From Erythrocercus mccallii (lineage: Eukaryota; Chordata; Aves; Passeriformes; Dicruridae), in NCBI GenBank assembly GCA_013397435.1, contig VZRG01000169.1, positions 1-64,000 on the forward strand: a DNA stretch of 64,000 bases. The letters are read 5' to 3'. Under the pieces are notes generated by a model. The model was not told where the DNA came from. It was given only the letters and a program-made list of their open reading frames with translations, and searched no databases. Of the stretch, positions 47,501 to 59,100 are shown in pieces. Position numbers and translations under genes: made by a program. Within the stretch, counting starts at the first letter, position 1. Every line of letters starts with the position of its first letter.

Positions 47501-49185
47501 GATTAAACCTCCTATTGTAAGAGGAACATTTTATTTTGCAGCCCTTCCCCACCCTGAGTCAAATGTCCTGCAAGTCATGGCTTTGCTCTCCCCTTCAGGC
47601 AATTCTGAAACAGCTTCAGCTCTCTGAAAGCATGGAGAGAGAACCTGATTCCTCCAAGTAAATATACTTGATGCTAAGTGATGGACCAAGAGGGCACTTG
47701 TCTTTTTCACTGAATCTACTTCTTCCAAGCAGCCACCTACTATTGGGCCTCACCTTTGAAGGAAGAAGTCCTGATGCAACGCAGGATTGTTTCTAATATC
47801 CCAGCTATGAGTGAGGCCAAGTTGATTGCTTGAAGATAGGATCTTGGGCTCTATCAGACATGCCTGTTTCCATTCAAGTGGCTGCATCTGAAACTGTCAT
47901 TACTGTGATGGATTAGATTTGAGATTAAAAGGCAAATCTGTAAAGGGAACATTAAAAAAAATCCTTAAATGAAAATTAGACCCAAGTCATGCAAGGAAAG
48001 AAGAGGAACAAATAAATAATCTAGGCATTAACCAATTAATTTTTAACCTTAGTCAGCTGAAGTTCTTTGGGGTTTTTTTTGCATGAGGAATGTGAAACAA
48101 AGAAGTGGAAGTTCCTGTCGCAAGCAAGAGATGCTTGTTCCAAATTAAGCCCTGAGAGAAATGTTGTGTATGCTCTGGTGCTCCTTGGGGACCTCAGGTG
48201 GAGACTATGCTGGTACTTGTCGAAACAAAAAAAACAGTCCAAGGAAAAGATAGAAGATGGTAAACAGTCAAACAGATGCGGAAAATTCAGAGCTGTAAAA
48301 ACAGGCTTGTTATCTGAGCCCATCAGCAGCCTGGCCATTGCTTTGGTTTGGACTATTATTACTGCACCAGTGCTTAGCAGTGATGGTTTTACAATATCTA
48401 CCTTAATCACTGATAAGTCATTTCACATTGCTCACTTGGAGAATTCAAGGCATAAGAAATGGTGGTAGAGCTGCTGGTTGTGTTAGTTTTTTTGCTCTCA
48501 GAGGCTAGAGAGTGATTGTACATGGTAATCAGGTAATTTGTTTGGTCAGTGTACTGTCCTGCCCTTTTCCACTGCTTCCCTTCTTTCTTTGGTGTGTTCT
48601 CATCTTCCATGGACCCTTCTCGATGTTGTTAGGCCCTTAAGACATGGAATATCTCCTTGTTTTGCCCACTGGGGCAAGCTGACCACAGAGGATCCTGCAT
48701 GCTGCCTGTTACCTCTTTTCATCTGGAGTATGGAGATCACCTAAGCCTTTGAGAATACATTTCAGGAGCATTCCCTGCCATCACAGCAGGAAGATGGTAC
48801 CTTTGTCTAAGGGAAAACTTGCCATCACTTACAGAAAAAGGGGTTGCATAGAAATGAAACACACTCTGACTTATGGTTTTGCTCTAAATCAGCTGCATTT
48901 TTAACATTCAGAAGCCAACAAAGATGAAAGACTCCTGGTCAACCTCTCTACTCCCTTGGGAAAAAAGTAAAAAGACTTGATAAATATTTTGCATTAATAA
49001 ATTCCATTGGTCTTATAAAACAAAGTTTGCCAGCTACCAAAGCAGGAAAAATATTTTACATAACTCTGAGTGCGACGTCTAAAAGGTTGCTATGAGCCTG
49101 GTTTGAACAACTCTTTCCATATCCCAGAATGTGAAGGAATGCTAAGCTTCATCCAAGCTAGGAACAAGCTTGCTGCATGTGTCTG
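44530..49185. other. Intergenic stretch without recognised gene
   Basis: 4.7 kb. Open frames of 120-170 codons (45701-46069, 46295-46795, 46840-47346 plus; 45796-46170 and 48036-48410 minus) have no recognisable domain, signal sequence or splice context, and I treat them as chance. AT-rich stretches at 47930-48050 and 48955-49060. No RNA gene seen. Confidence 0.55.
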
Positions 49186-49740
49186 TGTGGTGGTCCAAAT
49201 CTGGCTGGTTGCCAGGTGCCCACCAAAGCTGCTTGACTCAACTTGGGGAAATTAATGTAATTTATTGCCAATCAAATCAATGTGGGGTAACAAGAAAATG
49301 GAAACCAAACTCTTAAAATACCTTCTTCCCACCCCTCACTTCTTTCTCAGGCATAACTTCACTCCTGATTTTCTCTCCCCCTCCATGGCCTCAGGGGCAC
49401 CACTGCCTCATTCCATGTCTTCCCCATGGGCTGCAGGGGAATCTCAGCTTCAGCACCTGGAGCACCTCCCGCCCCTCCTTCTGCACTGAGCTGGGTGTCT
49501 GCTCCTCTCACATGTTCCCCTTCCTCTCTCTGGCAGCAACTGCTGTTGTGCAGTAACTCCTATCCCATTTTAAATCAGTTACTTTGGAGGCGCTGCCGCC
49601 GTTGTTGATGGGCTCAGCCTTGGCCAGCAGTGGCTCCATCTTGGAGCTGGCTGACATGGGCTCTGTTGGACACAGGGGAAGCTTCTGGCAGCTTATCATG
49701 GAAGCCACCCCTGCTATCAAAACCTTGCCATACAAACCCA
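49186..49740 (-). mobile_element. Avian endogenous retrovirus LTR, solo, second copy
   Basis: Same family as the LTR at 40757-42426. It runs from TGTGGTGG (49186) to ...AAACCCA (49740), giving TG...CA ends. Read on the minus strand it begins TGGGTTTGTATGGCAAGG, with AATAAA near its far end (plus-strand TTTATT at 49260-49265), hence minus orientation. It is shorter than the other copy because the internal short-repeat section is missing. No retroviral genes lie next to it. Confidence 0.7.
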
Positions 49741-49869
49741 TGTACTTTTCTGCCAGACTTAGATTTATTGCAGGCTGGTCCAGCAGGTTAAGAGGTAAGC
49801 CATGGAAAAGGAGATAAAGGTGTGTACATGTCCCAGAAGCGGTTTCTGCTGTTTCTGCTTCTGACCTAA

Positions 49870-50013
49870 AACAATGTCCCTCATGCTGTGGGAACGTTGC
49901 TATAAAAGGCAGGAAAAGCACAGCTGCCTACTATTATTATTTTGTTATTGATTTTTAAGTGTAATGTTGATTAATCAGTGGAGTAGATTCCCCAGGGATG
50001 TTTCTTGGTCTGG
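49870..50013 (+). repeat. Duplicated element of about 145 bp, copy 1
   Basis: Shares with copy 2 (50914-51060) a colinear series: 'acaatgtc', 'gctgtgggaa.gttgct', 'cagctg.ctac', 'tattttgtt', 'agattcccc' and 'gggatgtttcttggtct'. The end ('gtggagtagattccccaggg') resembles the CR1-type LINE tail phrase, so it may be a diverged LINE copy. Confidence 0.6.
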
Positions 50014-50913
50014 ACTACCAAGTTTCTGATTCTCAGGGCAGGAATTGAGCACTGGTTGTTCCTGCTGATCCTGACAGGGTCTATGTGATGGTTTGCATCA
50101 CCCTGTTGTGGTTTTGTGTCACACTGTGGAGTGTCAGACATCAGCCACAGCATCTTGAGGAGCTGCAGGAGACTTTGCTTGTCTTTTTCAAGCCTACACC
50201 CTCAGTCTTGGTTAGCCCTTCCTGGCATACAGAGATACAAATTGTTATGAGTGGTAGAAGGAGACACCCAAGCCTGAGACAAGCAGGGTGCAGCTGAGGT
50301 CCGCTTTCAAATAACAGTCTCAAGATCCCTTCAGGTTTGGCACTCAGAGCATTCCAAGCCAAGGATGTGTTTTTGGCTTTGTAGGATGCTCATCACTGCA
50401 GCTGACCAACCCTCTTGCACCCTTCCCATCAGTCTTCTCCTAGGTATCAGCTTGGCTTGCAGGAGCTGGGGTTGTTTCTCTACTCAGTTTAAGTCCATCT
50501 CCTGGTCACCCCTGCCTATCTCCTTGAAGATGAGCTGGCTGCAGCTTTTTGTATGCTTACAGCTTCCCCTTGAGCCTCCCTTTGCCTTGGGCCATCTGCC
50601 ACCAGACAATCTTTTGGAAGGAGGGGGTGACCAAAGGTTCACAATCTCTGTCAATGTCAAGGCCAGGAAATGCTGTGAATTAGAACACAAAGAAAATGAG
50701 GAATGCAGCAGCTCTGGGGGTACAAGAATTGTCTGGAGCTTGGCTCCTGAAAGCATTGAAGCCCCCCAGCCTCACTGCCAGAGATGTGCATTCCAGGAAG
50801 ATATGCCATGGTGAGCCACATGGGAAGTGACCATTCCCTCTTGGGAAGGTCTTTGTAACAGTTGACTAAAGATTTATCCTGATTTGGGGTGAAAATTTAT
50901 TTGTGAATCCCAA

Positions 50914-51060
50914 ACAATGTCTCCTGTGGAGCTGTGGGAATGTTGCTGTAAAAGTCACAAAAGGCCCAGCTGTCTACGATTATTGTTTTGTTGTTAATTT
51001 TTAACAATAAGGGCAATTACCCACTGGAACAGATTCCCCCTGGGATGTTTGTTGGTCTTG
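50914..51060 (+). repeat. Duplicated element of about 145 bp, copy 2
   Basis: Second copy, about 1.04 kb from the first and in the same orientation. Contains 'cccactggaacagattcccc', a CR1-like tail phrase. Flanks of the two copies do not match, which favours two insertions over a local duplication. Confidence 0.6.
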
Positions 51061-51795
51061 AGTATTTAAACTATGAGGTCCTGTGAGCAGAGACGTGTCT
51101 AGGGCAAAGTGTACATACAGCACCAAAAGCCTCAGTGCCTTCAGCCATGGCTTGTGCAAACCTACTCTCAGTTGTGTTGCAGCAGTTCAGGAGGGCATAT
51201 GTGGCCAGACATGCTGTCTCAGCAGAGGGGTGTCTGCTCCTACTGGCGTGGCAATAAGTCTTAGGAAAACTTAGAGACCTGAGTAGCCCTGAGCACCTGA
51301 AGTCTTTCCCAGTTTTATCAGATTGATATTTCACAGCAGAATGGCCTGTTCAGGCTATATATAGCCAGCCCCTAGCTGAGAACAATTAGTGTTTGTTCTA
51401 ACAGCAACTGAGGCTCTTCGGAAAGAGTTTCAACAGCTAAAGGATCAGTTCTTGGTCACCAAGGGCGGGGTGTTGTTTTGGTTTTATTCCCCCCCCTCCC
51501 TGCCCCCCCCTCCAGCAGACCATGCAAGTGCCTTCTCTTTTAGGAATCAGCTCTGGAACAAATAGAGACTCGCCACTAAATTATATCTCTGGGCAGAAAA
51601 GCATTGCCAAGCCAGTCAGTTGATTTTGTAATGTAGGACAGAGCCCCCCTTGCCCTGCGTGCAGTCATGCACAGACTCCTTGGCAGCTAATTAATAATTT
51701 GCAGTTAAGCAGCGGCTGCTCCCTTGCATCATTTCAACACAGTTGCCAAGTGGAAAATTGAAAAGCAAGAGAGAGCCAGAGAGAGGATGACAATG

Positions 51796-51862
<67 letters not shown>

Positions 51863-52816
51863 AGGTTTAAAGTTCTTGGAAATTTCACTATGTGAGGTCA
51901 AAATTCCTTGTGTGTTCAGGGGCTGGGCTGTTGGCTGGCAGGGACCTCTAGTTAACATGGCAAGGCCCTTTCTTTTCAAAGTCCTGTTGTCCTCAAGCAC
52001 CTCCTGTTTGAGAGGAATTTCTTGGTTCTAAAATGCACGTGTTTGGGGAGGGGGAGGATGTGGGGAGTACACAGGACTAGGGCAGGTTGAAGAGAAGTCG
52101 AGTGAGGGTTTTTCTCATGGCTGGGAAAGTAACAAGTGCTCTGGGGGATAGAACAGGCAATGAGGGATGGTGAAGGAGACCTCCCAGGACAGGACTGAGA
52201 AGAGGATGGGGATGATGCCACTAAGGAATTTGCAGAGCAAAGGATACCCAAGAGTGGGCTTACAGCTAAGGGAAACCTGGTCCTAGTTTTTCTGGATCCT
52301 GAGGAACACATCTTGCTAGGAGTCTCTCCTCCCACTGTGCTGGTCAGCAGTTGGACTGTATTTGGCCTGTTCATGACACAAAAGGGCTTTTCTCTGGGTG
52401 GAGGGTTTTTAGCATGGTCCAGTTAGATAACAGTAACAGTATTGTCTTGTGACAATTTTCCATTCTTTTTTGATGTTAGCCCTGGGGAAGAGCTGGAGCA
52501 TGAAACGTTGGCACAGCAAGAAGTACAACAGCTGAATTGAGCACGTGGAGTTTTCATACATCTTCATGCTTGAGGTTGTCAGAGATGTGAGGAGAAGGGA
52601 GCCAAGGGAAGGCTGTTGTTCAGAGCATCTGATGAGCTGTTTCTGCTTTGCCAGCCTTTCTTCTGTTTTCTCCTCTCCATGGAGGAAGCTGTGGAGGCAT
52701 CTGACTCTTCCTATCTACAGTCACAGTAGTCTGCATGAGGTTGGCAGCTCCAGGATCTCTGTGGCTGGAGACTGGCAATTGTCTGTGGGAAATAAGCATA
52801 AAAGATCATCAGTCTC
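51061..52816. other. Intergenic stretch with microsatellite
   Basis: No gene recognised. C-rich runs at about 51489-51513 and the (AAC)n repeat at 51796-51862. The stretch 51660-51775 has homeodomain-like 'gctaattaataatttgcagt' and could be conserved non-coding DNA. Confidence 0.5.
51796..51862. repeat. (ACA)22 microsatellite
   Basis: About 22 perfect trinucleotide units. It creates spurious poly-Leu and poly-Cys frames on the minus strand. Confidence 0.98.
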
Positions 52817-53105
52817 AAAAACGTGACCTGTGAGGAAAGGCTAAAGGATATGAAGAAGGAAAGCCTTTTTGAAAACATTTGTTTTTAAATACACAAAATA
52901 TTTTGCTGTAAGGTGAAATAGCCTCATCAGTTCTCTGTATTCATTGCAGACCTGACAAGAAGTGGACTGAAACTTTGGCAGCAAGTTAAGTGTTGGTTGG
53001 ACATCTTCAGGCCAAGTAGATCTGGTTGGCCTTGCTTTGAGATGGGGTTGGAGCAGAGACTTCCAGAGGTCCTTTCCAGCAATAAAATTCTAAAAGTCTG
53101 TGATA
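52817..53105 (+). mobile_element. CR1 LINE 3' fragment, interrupted or diverged
   Basis: Starts 'gacctgtgaggaaaggctaa' and ends 'gacttccagaggtcctttcc' then 'agcaataaaattctaa', both standard CR1 3' phrases in sense order. The middle is degraded and AT-rich, so this is an old copy. Confidence 0.75.
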
Positions 53106-56100
53106 GGAACAATTTCCCTGCAGTAAGGATGAAGTGAGGTGATAGTAATGTCACATCTGGAAGTTCCAAGTTGGAGATTAGGCAAGCATTTGTCAGAAAT
53201 GGCTTGGGGAAAGCTGTCAGTGTTTGAAGGAGGGAAAGCAGAGTGTCCTCCTGATGTCTGTTCTGGTTTTGACTTCAAAAATCATCAGCTCTTAACTCTC
53301 AAGCACTGACATCTGAGGGCATCAGGCTATGCATCCTCCAGTTCTGCTTGGAGGATATTGAGGCTTACAGATACTGGCATGAGAAAAGATGGGGGAATCT
53401 GGGAGGCCAGCTGGTTCCAGTAAAAAAAACTCTTGTTCTCCCATATTCACCCTCTTGGTTTGGGGTTTTTCTGGAGAGGGAAGTAATCAATGGTGGGATG
53501 ACTCATGGCCCTTTTCTAAGAAGCCCAGTAATGCTGGGTTGAATCACTGAGCACACTCAGGAGAAGCTACAAATACCCAGAAGTCTTGGCCTGCTTCTGC
53601 TGCTCGCATTTCATGACTTCATTAATAAATCTAAACCTGGGGCTCACAGTCCCTTCCAGGGAGGTATGTTTAAGAGCACACATGTACCCAGCCACATCTC
53701 TTCCTCTTTCCCCTGAGCCTTTGTACACAAAGCAGTGATGGGGGGCTTGTAGCTTCTTGCAGTTTCCTGCTTCTGTGGGATTCCTGTGGGCTGAGCATGA
53801 CTGAATGGCTGTGGTCCTGTGGATGAGAAATGCCTCACACCCTGCTGGCAGCGAGGAAGGATTACTGTTCCCCTGCTTAATGCGTTTGTTTAATGCCCAT
53901 TCCGTGAGGCTGTTTCTCAGGCTGTTTTCCTTGCAGGATATGTCTCTGTGTGTGCAATTAACTAAGAGACATTAGCTTAATGACTTGTGCGTGTCTGAGT
54001 TAGGCCTGGCCCAATCTCGGATGGCTGCCTTTCTCCTGTCTGGAGACTTAATTCTCTGCAGCACAAACTGCTCTGTCATGCTCATCCCAGGGGCTGGATG
54101 CAGACAGTGTCTCTTGCTGGTCCCCAGCCAAAGGAACCCTGCTATCACACATAATTACCTCCTTGACTCATCGTGACTTTTATTGCTCCCACCCCCCCCC
54201 CTTTTTTGTTTTGTTTTATAAGTTTGATTTGTTCTTTCAAAGCTATTGTTTCCATCCCTGTATTCCCAGTGGCTCCAGAGGACTGCAGTGTATTCATGCA
54301 GAAATTACAGGGGCGGGCTCTGTGGTCTGTTTTGTGTAAGAGTTCAGATTGAGTGATTGTTCTGGTCTCTTCTGGCTGGTTTCTGAGCTTATGGGTTAGG
54401 CAGAAGGAGAGTAATACCTGAACAGCAAGCTGCGTTGTTCAGGAGCCTGGTACTGAATCGGAGTCCCTTACCAAAGTGTAGATTTTTTTTTAATGGACTG
54501 ATTGTCTTGATCATTTGAAGTGGTCTACCACAGCTGGCTGAGCAGTGGCTCAGGTAAGATGAAGGGGACACTGGTCGTCCAGTCTTCTGAACAGTTCAAG
54601 AGCTAGAAATTTTTAGGACTGCACGAGTAGATCTCATAAGGAACGTCTCCTCCCCCTCCATCTTTCGTCCTCAGTCATTTTATTTCCCATATACTTCAGC
54701 CCAACAAATGTGTCTGCAGAGGACACTGGTAAAAGACAGGTTTCTCCTTCTCTGTTCCTGGCTGCACTGAAACTTCTGCTGGCTCAGCTGGATGGCTTCT
54801 CCTCTAGGCAAAAATGGATTAAGTTTCCAGGGCCCTCACTGTGAAATTATTTGCTGTGATTGGACCTGCACAACAACATTTACAGAAAGAAAGGCAAGCA
54901 GACAGGAGTATCTTGTGAGCTTGCTGGTAGGTAAAAGCATGGTCAGATAGTTTTTTTGAACCACACATTGTCTGCCTAATGCTACCTCTGGTTCTTTCCT
55001 GAAAAGTGAGGCCAGGAGGAGTGCTGTACATTTTCAGTAGCAGTAAGTCGGTTTATCTGGACCTCTGGCCTTGTGACAGGTTTCATTGGGCCTCCAGGTG
55101 CCTCCATCTCCTTTCCAGTTCCTTCTTCTTTGTGCTACTACCCAGAGGTAAGGTCCTTGAAGTCATCACCTGCAGCTCATTCTCAGGAGAGACCTGTACT
55201 TCCTTGGTGGAAGCTGAGGAAAAAAGGAGTGCTTGGGTGGACCATGTTGGAAGACTTTGTTCAAGGATTTCTCTATGGGTAGGATGTGTGTGCCACAGAG
55301 GCAGCTGTTTTGGAGTAGGTGGTTTGAAATACTGTCTGGAGCAACAGGAAAACAAGTGACAAGTTCATATCTTTCATTGCTTTTCCTCACCAATTTGCAC
55401 TTCTATAGTAGATTTGGCAAGGCATCAGCTTCAGACTTGGCACTGGGAGGACAATCTGAATTAATTTACCTTATCTCTGCTTAAAAAACTCCAAGATCTA
55501 TCAGTTCATTGCCATCCTGGAAATGACTGTGACATTTCTCTTATTGCTGAATACATTGTTCATGTTAAAAAGTGTCACTCATGTTGTTTTTTGACGTAAA
55601 TGGATATAATCTACATCAAATCAAATACATTCCTTTCATGGATGTAATTAATGAGCAGAAGGCATGGGGCAATTGTTAAATTGTTGAATACTGCAAATTA
55701 AGGCTTTCAAGAACAACAACGAATGCATGCCTATAATGGAAAGAGCAAAGACATGTCAATCTTGTTTAGCTACCTGGTTATAGGATTCAAGATTCTTTAC
55801 TGACAGTTTAAGAAAGAGTGTGACAGGATAAGAATATCAGATCCAGTAGCTCCTACTGAACCAAATCCATATGAACTCTCTCATCAGACATGCTTCTTAT
55901 TTTCTTACATAAATTGTTTTCCTATTATGAAAACCAGTCCTTTTTGTGAAACTAAGCATTTCAACAGGGTACATCTCTCCCTGAGGACTTTTCCCGTAGA
56001 TCTTCCATGGGAAACTGACCAAGTAATCCAACTCTGAGGTTATTTTCTTTTAAATCAAATTTATGGGCCTTTGCTGAAAATCTTGTAGGGTAGGTTTTAT

Positions 56101-59100
56101 TTCTTCATCTTAAACCTGAGAAACATGTTAAAAAGAGGTCAAGAATAATGACAGTTTTTAGCAGTAAAAAGCAACATTTTAACAACATTTCTTCCTGAAC
56201 AGCTGGGCTAATTGTTTGTTGAAATACTGTTAAAAGCCTTGAAGAGGAACAAAACCTCCATGCATCATCTCCATCTGTCCTGGGAGACGGGCAAGGAAAC
56301 CACCAGGAGCTCATGGAGCAGGGACTGTACTGGACAGGGAGCAGGTTCTTGGCTGCTCTGTGCATCTTCCTCCCACAGAAGGCACTGAAGGTCATCGTCA
56401 TGCCCACTCCTCAAGGCTCGGTTTTCATTAAGTGCATGGGTTTGCTATCTCTGGCTCTACACACAGGCTCTTCCTGACCCCTGCACCAAGATATTTCTGC
56501 AGAGAAAAGTCCAGAAAAATACTTTGAAAAGGACTTTCCCCTTTTAGATATTGAAGACAAAACTCCATTTGGGCCTGTGACCATCTTTAAATAGAGTTGT
56601 GTCAAAAGATGAGTCCATCCCTTCATTTACCAAAAAAACCAGCCTGATTTCTCTGTCTTTTAGGTCTTGCACGAAAGCTCTACAAGTGTTGGATGTGGCT
56701 GGCTGAGCCAGCATTCTGCCTGGCCTTACTGCTACCATGACATGTTGGGGTTATCCGTGAAGAAGTGAGAAGGTTGGATGCAGATGGATGTGTTCATGCC
56801 ATTCCCACTCCTGCAAACACCACAGGCTGAGGGCCCCTGCTTCCACCACAATTCCTCCACTGAGCTCAGAGGGATGGAAAGGGTAAAAGGCTGTAGCAAG
56901 CCAGAATGGAGGCCAGCTGTCCCATGCACAAGTCTCCAGTGCCTTAACCTCCAGACCACAGCACTCAACTTCTTCTGAAAAAGGGCAAGGCTGTACAGCA
57001 GAACTGTGGAACTGGAAGGCTTGTGGGCTGAAATGAGTCCAAAAGACATATTAACAGGCATGAGAGGCCTCTGATGAAATAGCTAAGGTATTAATGCAGC
57101 CAGAGGCTGGTAATGAATACAAAAAATGCCCACATTTACCCAAGAGGTCCCAAAGGTCTTTCGTCCAGAACATTGTGATCCTTAGAGAAATCTCTGAAGA
57201 AAGTTAAACCACAGGGTTAGGGCTCCAGGACAAAATCTGGGCTAGTGTGGTCTCTCAGCTGTTCTCACCTCTTGTCTGATGAGACCTTATTTGAAGTTTT
57301 GTGCCTTTTAAAGAGCATGGGTATCATCCTCTGGGACTTGCACCCTGTTGGGTGAGGGTGTCCTCCTGCCCCTATGGGTGGTGTGAGTCTCCCACTGTGC
57401 CCTGTGGCTGTGCTGCAGATAGCAAAGCTTAGTTTGTGTATCTTCAGATGAGAGTCTGTCGCTGGTGACAGGGGAAATCCTGAATGCCCAGGTACTACCC
57501 ATGATATACAAAACTCTCTTCTGATATTTAGCTCTCAATCTCTCAGCTACCGGAGGAAACCTCTGAGGTGCAGAGCACAGGTCAATGCTGGATAAGGTGC
57601 CATCATCACAATCTGACCTTCACTTCTTCTTGTTTCCTTGGTCCATTCCTTTTTTAATGCATGGAGAACCTGGAAATGGTCTCTTGGTGCTGAGCAGAGA
57701 TTGGTTGCAAGGAGAAAAGGGGACCTGGAGACTGATGAAAGCAGAGTTGGATGGCTGAACATTCCTGGTGCTGGATAAAGTGCAAATATCACAGAAATTA
57801 GGAAACAAAAGCAGGTTTGACGGATCTTCCTCTAAAGTCAATTCCAAACCAATTGCCCATCTGACTTGCCTTTTGGAGTGGCTAAATCAAATTTTTAGGA
57901 TTCATGCACTGCAGTCAGGCACCTTTTTACCCTTCCAAAGGTGTGGCAGGCCTTGACTGTCCCCAAAGCTGTACCCAAAACAGCTCACTCTATGTATGTG
58001 TGTCCTTTAGCCTCTCCATCCTTCAGAATTTTTCTTCTTTTGTATGTATGGTTTTCCATTCAGAGTGCCCCAATGAGGAGGGGCTACTGAATGGATGCCT
58101 TGCTGTACGGCACTGGCATGTCCCTTGGCATGTCCCTTGGCAGGAAAACACCACCAACGCTGTGATTATTCTGTGCACCTGATGTGAGAGTTGGTACAGC
58201 CATTCTGTGCTTTGACCATTAACAAGGCCTGATTCGAGTCCAAAACAAGCTTTCTTGAAACAAAATAGTCATTTTCCAGCCTTCCTGTAGAAGCCAAAAG
58301 TATTTTAAGTTGGACTGGACTGGCCTAAACACAGGGTGGGGAGGGAGTCAGTAGGTTTGGGACATTTTAATAGTGAAGAGAAGAATGTGAAAGGAAGGAT
58401 TAAACATGGTGTTTTATGTGTATTTATTGAGTCAATTTATAAGGTGCCTTTTGCAAAATATCTTGAGCACTGCGTGGAAAACCACAATGCAAAATATTTG
58501 AAAAATCTGAACACGAAGCCAGCGTGTCCCAGCATACAGCCAGGAAACAGAGGAGAAGCTGGCACTGGGAGCACTTCTCTAATCACCAGGCCCCAGCAAA
58601 AGGAGATCTGTCTGCAGGACAAGGTAAGCCATCACGAAAAGGATTTGTTCCCTGTGCTCCATATGGGTCTCTGTGGGCAGCCTGGAGGACAAATGGCTCA
58701 GGCCATCAGATCTCCTCCAAAGAGAGACCTGGGCTGGCAGACCTTGGTGGAGATAAGGTGACTCTGGCTGGTCTGGGAGGCCTGAAGGTGGCCCATTGCA
58801 AGCCCAGCTGGTGAACACATAGGAGCAGGACTGCCTGGATGGGAGCACTTTGGGAAAAGCAACCACTGCTCCATCTATACTCCACAATCCTCAGGACTGC
58901 TGCCCCTGGACTGTTTACAGAGAGAGGACAACTAGAAGCCCATTTCACCTGTCCAAGGCAAGAACACAGATGTTTGTGGCACAGTTTCTGTTATGGGATT
59001 TTCTCTCTTGGAACTTAAGCATGAGTCTTTGGCATGCTACTGTGCTGATGGCTTTTTCCTGTGAGATGGCCAGAGCTGCCCCTCCAGCTGTGGGGCTCTG

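Noticed and set aside
42427..49185. The two LTRs as ends of one provirus in minus orientation
   Set aside because: They are in the same orientation about 6.8 kb apart, but the sequence between them has an older CR1 copy, a CpG island and no retroviral coding region. The two LTRs also differ in structure. Two independent solo LTRs fit better.
51691..52000. Poly-Cys and poly-Leu minus-strand frames
   Set aside because: Both are read-throughs of the (ACA)22 microsatellite.
58222..58245. Pol III B-box-like GATTCGAGTCC
   Set aside because: It matches the box, but no A box at proper spacing and no tRNA fold or SINE body is visible.
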